In this document: one piece after another, positions 61,106 through 64,000 of the stretch
How the letters are laid out: the number at the start of each line of letters is the position of its first letter
Position numbering within the stretch: the stretch's first letter is position 1
Origin: Nocardioides panzhihuensis
GTDB lineage: Bacteria; Actinomycetota; Actinomycetes; Propionibacteriales; Nocardioidaceae
Direction: 5' to 3'
Length of the DNA stretch: 64,000 nucleotides
Assembly: GCF_013408335.1 (NCBI RefSeq)
Contig: NZ_JACBZR010000001.1
Coordinates: 4,007,501-4,071,500 of the forward strand
Made by a program: the position numbers and the translations under genes
Notes under the pieces: generated by a model
Told to the model about the DNA's origin: nothing
Seen by the model: only the letters and a program-made list of their open reading frames with translations
The model's database searches: none

Positions 61106-62824
61106 TCAGCCTTGGTAGGTGACGTCGGAGAGGTCGGAGGGCAGCGCCAGATCGAACCTGTCGAGGGGGTCCAGCAACGTCCAGCCCGAGATCGCGTAGA
61201 GGCGGGCCGAGGCCACCGGGGAGCCGACGACACCGGTGACCCGGTCGCTGAGGGTGTAGCGCTCGCCGCTGGGCGCCCCGTCGAGGGAGACCGACTGGAA
61301 GAGCGCGGTCGAGCCGATCTTCTGGACCGCGACGATGGTGGTCGGCGAGGTCCAGGCGATGTCGGTGATCTGCATCGTCGCCGCATCCGGGTGCGGCAGC
61401 ATGATGGCGGAGGTCGCGGTCGTGATCTCGCCCTTCGGGCTGGCCCGCAGGCGACTGACCACGATTCGGTCCGAGAACTCCCCCTCGATCACCGCGACGA
61501 AACGGGTGCCGTCACGGGAGACCAGGAACCGGGTGACGTTCTCGCCCGTCACGCCGGGTACGGCGACGCGGACGACGCGGCCCCCGGCGACGTACATCAC
61601 CCGGGCGCCGGTCGAGTCCTTGTCGACCAGCCACAGCCGCTCGGCGAGATCCCACGAGGGCCGCAGCAGCCGGGTGCCGTCCACCGGCGCGTCGAAGAGC
61701 CTGCCGTCGCTGGCCAGCTCACCGACGACGACGCCGGTGCGGTCGGCGGTGATCGCCGCGGCGGTCGAGCCGTTGGCGTCGACGGCGACGTCGGTCACGC
61801 CGTGAGACTCCGCCCAGTCGCCGAGCACCGGCACCCACGGCTCGCCGTTCTCGCCCGTGCTGGTCACCAGCGCGCCCCCGCGCAGCGCGAAGAGGTCAAC
61901 CCTCGCCGAGGTGCCGTTGGGGTCGTAGCCGCCGCCGTTGTCGACGCTGAACGTCTCGCCGTATCCGGGCAGCACCACCGGCTCGCCGTCGATCGTGAGC
62001 CGGATGCGCTCCACGCTGGTGTCCTGGCGCAGGGTCCAGGCCAGCTGAGCACCCATGAGCTGGAGGTCGTCGGAGCTCTGCTCGCCCAGGTCACCGGCGA
62101 GGTCGACCTCGGCCACCCCGTCGCGTACGTCCACGGAGCGGGGCCCCTCCGCCGTGGCCGGGAGGGCGCTGCGGATCACCCCATGCGCCTCCTCCCCCGG
62201 GCCGCTCAGCAGGCTGGAGACGAGGGTGGTGGCGTAGGAGGTGCCCTTGGGGGCGAAGATCGGCTCCGGCACCAGGGCGCGCCCGGTGGGTTCGACGTAG
62301 TAGAGGTTGCTGCGGGCGAAGTGGGTGAGGAACCAGTCCTCCTCGACCACCAGCGCGTCCGGTGCCGAGCTGATCCGCCACTCGCCCTCGGCGCGAGTCA
62401 GCTCGAAGTCGAGGATCGCCTGCGAGGCGGCCAGCCCACCGCGCCACACGCCGCGCTCGTCGAGCCAGCCGGCGTCCTCCAGCTCCACCGAGACTCGCGG
62501 TGAGGAGCCGACGTGACTCCCGAGCTCGCCGTAGACCAGCGTGCGGGCGGCGGGCGCCCAGTCCGTCGCCGCGCCCTTGGTGAGGTATCGGCGGGCATAG
62601 GCGGTGCTCATCGGGGTGGCCTTCATGGCGTCGAGGAAGCCGTCGACGATCTCGCCCGGGGACGCCCCTGCCCGCGGAGCTCCGGGGTTGTACGGGATGA
62701 GCTCCTCCTGCGCGGCCGGTGCGGCCAGCTCGACTCGCTGGACCGGGCCGGAGTCCGGCACGCTCGAGCACGCCGACACGAGCAGCGCGACCGCTGCCAG
62801 GGCTGCGGCGAACACGGGTCTCAC
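61106..62824 (-). CDS. lpqB: MtrAB-associated lipoprotein LpqB
   Basis: 572 residues from GTG 62824. The signal FAAALAAVALLVSACSSV ends in a lipobox (LVSAC, Cys near residue 19), so the protein is a lipoprotein. GerMN-type segments (VDVRDGVAEVDLAGDL) are followed by a C-terminal beta-propeller region. LpqB binds the MtrB sensor and tunes MtrA signalling in mycobacteria and corynebacteria. Its start overlaps the mtrB stop by four bases (GTGA), giving coupled translation. All of it lies in the window. Confidence 0.93.
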   Translation of the reverse strand: MRPVFAAALAAVALLVSACSSVPDSGPVQRVELAAPAAQEELIPYNPGAPRAGASPGEIVDGFLDAMKATPMSTAYARRYLTKGAATDWAPAARTLVYGELGSHVGSSPRVSVELEDAGWLDERGVWRGGLAASQAILDFELTRAEGEWRISSAPDALVVEEDWFLTHFARSNLYYVEPTGRALVPEPIFAPKGTSYATTLVSSLLSGPGEEAHGVIRSALPATAEGPRSVDVRDGVAEVDLAGDLGEQSSDDLQLMGAQLAWTLRQDTSVERIRLTIDGEPVVLPGYGETFSVDNGGGYDPNGTSARVDLFALRGGALVTSTGENGEPWVPVLGDWAESHGVTDVAVDANGSTAAAITADRTGVVVGELASDGRLFDAPVDGTRLLRPSWDLAERLWLVDKDSTGARVMYVAGGRVVRVAVPGVTGENVTRFLVSRDGTRFVAVIEGEFSDRIVVSRLRASPKGEITTATSAIMLPHPDAATMQITDIAWTSPTTIVAVQKIGSTALFQSVSLDGAPSGERYTLSDRVTGVVGSPVASARLYAISGWTLLDPLDRFDLALPSDLSDVTYQG

Positions 62825-64000
62825 GACGCCTCCAGGGTGTCACGGGCGTCAGCCGGGACCAGCGGGAGCGGACTGTGCCGCAGCGCCGCGCCGGCGTGGC
62901 GGGGAAGCGTGAGCCGGAACTGCGCCCCCTGGTTCGGACGGCCCCAGGCCTGCAGCCAGCCGCCGTGGAGATGGGCGTCCTCGAGCGAGATCGACAGGCC
63001 CAGGCCGGTGCCGCCGCTGGAGCGGTCGCGGGCCGGGTCGGCGCGCCAGAACCGGTTGAAGACCAGGGCGGTCTCCCCCGGGGCGAGCCCGACACCGTGG
63101 TCGCGCACCGTCAGCGCGGCGGCGTGCTCGTCGCTGTCGACCCGGATGGTGACGGTCTGGCCGACGAGAGCGTGGTCGGTGGCGTTGGCCACCAGGTTGC
63201 GTACGATCCGCTCGACCCGGCGATGATCGACCTGGGCCGTGCACGGATGGTCCGGAGCGACGATCTTCAGCTCGATGTCGCGCTTCTCGGCGAGCGGCGT
63301 GTAGGCCTCGACGACCGCCCGGCTGAGCGCGGTCAGGTCGGTGTCGTAGAGATCGAGCACCGCCGCTCCGGCGTCGAAGCGACTGATCTCGAGCAGATCG
63401 CTCAGGAGCGTCTCGAACCGGTCGAGCTCGGTCTGCAGCAGCTCGGCCGCACGGGCCGTCGGGGCGTCGAAGGAGTCTCTGGCCTCGTAGAGGACGTCGC
63501 TGGCCATGCGGACCGTGGTGAGCGGCGTACGCAGCTCGTGGGAGACGTCTGAGCTGAACCGTCGCTGGACGCGGGAGAGGTGCTCGAGCTGCCGGATCTG
63601 ATTCTGCAGGCCGCTGGCCATCTGGTTGAACGAGATCGCCAGGCCGGTGAGGTCGTCCGCGCCGCGGACGACCATCCGCTCCTCGAGGCGGCCGGCGGCG
63701 AGCCGCTCGGCCGTCCTACGGGCGATCCGGATGGGTGTGACGACATGACGGGTCACGGTCCAGCTGCCGACGCCGATCAGCAGGATCAGGATCGCACCGG
63801 CGGCCAGAAGCCCCCGGGTGATGATCGCGAGCGTCTCCTGCTCCTGGTCCATCGGGAAGAGGAAGTAGATGTTGTAGGTGTCGTCGTGCAGCTCGATCTG
63901 GGACCCGATCACGATGCCCGGGGTGGCGGAGGTGCGCTCGCCGTCATCGAAGGAGACCCGGGTATAGGTCCAGGCAGGCTCGGCGCGGATCGCCTGGAAC
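62821..64000 (-). CDS. mtrB: Sensor histidine kinase MtrB, 5'-truncated by the window edge
   Basis: About 393 residues of the C-terminal part are present; the reading frame is open to base 64000 and beyond. In order: end of the extracellular sensor domain, second membrane span (LAIITRGLLAAGAILILLIGVGSW), HAMP (RRTAERLAAGRLEERMVV), dimerisation helix with FSSDVSHELRTPLTTVRM (phospho-His) and the HATPase with NLVANATDHAL, RDHGVGLAPG and GGTGLGLSISLEDAH. MtrB with MtrA controls cell division and envelope genes; mtrA should lie just beyond the window. Overlap with lpqB is GTGA. Confidence 0.94.
   Translation of the reverse strand, partial: FQAIRAEPAWTYTRVSFDDGERTSATPGIVIGSQIELHDDTYNIYFLFPMDQEQETLAIITRGLLAAGAILILLIGVGSWTVTRHVVTPIRIARRTAERLAAGRLEERMVVRGADDLTGLAISFNQMASGLQNQIRQLEHLSRVQRRFSSDVSHELRTPLTTVRMASDVLYEARDSFDAPTARAAELLQTELDRFETLLSDLLEISRFDAGAAVLDLYDTDLTALSRAVVEAYTPLAEKRDIELKIVAPDHPCTAQVDHRRVERIVRNLVANATDHALVGQTVTIRVDSDEHAAALTVRDHGVGLAPGETALVFNRFWRADPARDRSSGGTGLGLSISLEDAHLHGGWLQAWGRPNQGAQFRLTLPRHAGAALRHSPLPLVPADARDTLEAS

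Overview
This is a contiguous piece of a high-GC actinobacterial chromosome, most likely Nocardioides or a close relative in the Nocardioidaceae. The evidence is the codon and GC bias, the frequent GTG/TTG starts, and actinobacteria-only families (WhiB7, AdnAB, DUF5679, DUF3107, DUF5302, DUF6758, an Rv3235-type protein, LpqB-MtrB). Gene order resembles two blocks of the Mycobacterium tuberculosis chromosome: uvrD2-whiB7-mycoredoxin-nudC-adnB-adnA-ATL-moeZ-tetR-DUF3107-ferritin-like-RNA helicase, and secA-hpf-comF-lpqB-mtrB. The mgtE/CBS-DUF1003-mrp-tatB order also matches a mycobacterial locus. No rRNA, tRNA, CRISPR array, prophage or insertion-sequence transposase was seen.

Layout. 1-5.7 kb: partial reductase, YgjP-like metalloprotein, PHP protein, zinc-ribbon DUF5679, orphan cyclodehydratase-like protein, arginyl-tRNA synthetase. 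5.7-9.1 kb: a divergent locus with a Tat-exported cholesterol oxidase on one side and an NAD(P)-dependent dehydrogenase plus AhpD-like protein on the other, sharing a perfect KstR-type palindrome. 9.2-13.6 kb: whiB7 with an attenuator-like leader, uvrD2, mycoredoxin and nudC. 13.6-25.2 kb: a membrane protein, a palindrome-rich gap, the AdnAB helicase-nuclease and small enzymes. 25.4-34.6 kb: secreted protease, sortase pair, MoeZ, TetR regulator, stress and housekeeping genes, DEAD-box helicase, L,D-transpeptidase. 34.7-46.7 kb: SDRs, MarC, PHP phosphatase, two paralogous sulfotransferase-like genes, a glycosyltransferase, and two ethylmalonyl-CoA-pathway genes (mch, mcd) with matching palindromes in front. 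46.9-57 kb: MgtE/CBS protein, DUF1003, sulfatase, Mrp, TatB, Rv3235-like protein, SecA, AlkZ-like glycosylase. 57-64 kb: nucleotidyltransferase, hemerythrin, response regulator, HPF, ComFC, LpqB and the truncated MtrB sensor kinase.

How parts work together. SecA, TatB and the sortase serve protein export and anchoring. AdnAB, UvrD2, the alkyltransferase-like protein and the AlkZ-like protein serve DNA repair. WhiB7 is the intrinsic antibiotic-resistance regulator. Mch and Mcd act in C4/C5 acyl-CoA assimilation. ChoA with its KstR-like operator points to sterol oxidation. LpqB-MtrB (and MtrA beyond the window) link envelope status to transcription.

The most unusual signals are: (i) a dispersed palindromic repeat family carrying GGTCGAGC/GTCTCGAC cores, found between genes and also in frame inside adnA, adnB, mch and possibly argS; (ii) a whiB7 leader with a 70-codon upstream ORF, an intrinsic terminator and a competing 8-bp antiterminator pairing; (iii) the shared palindrome before mch and mcd; (iv) AT-centred palindromes between convergent genes.
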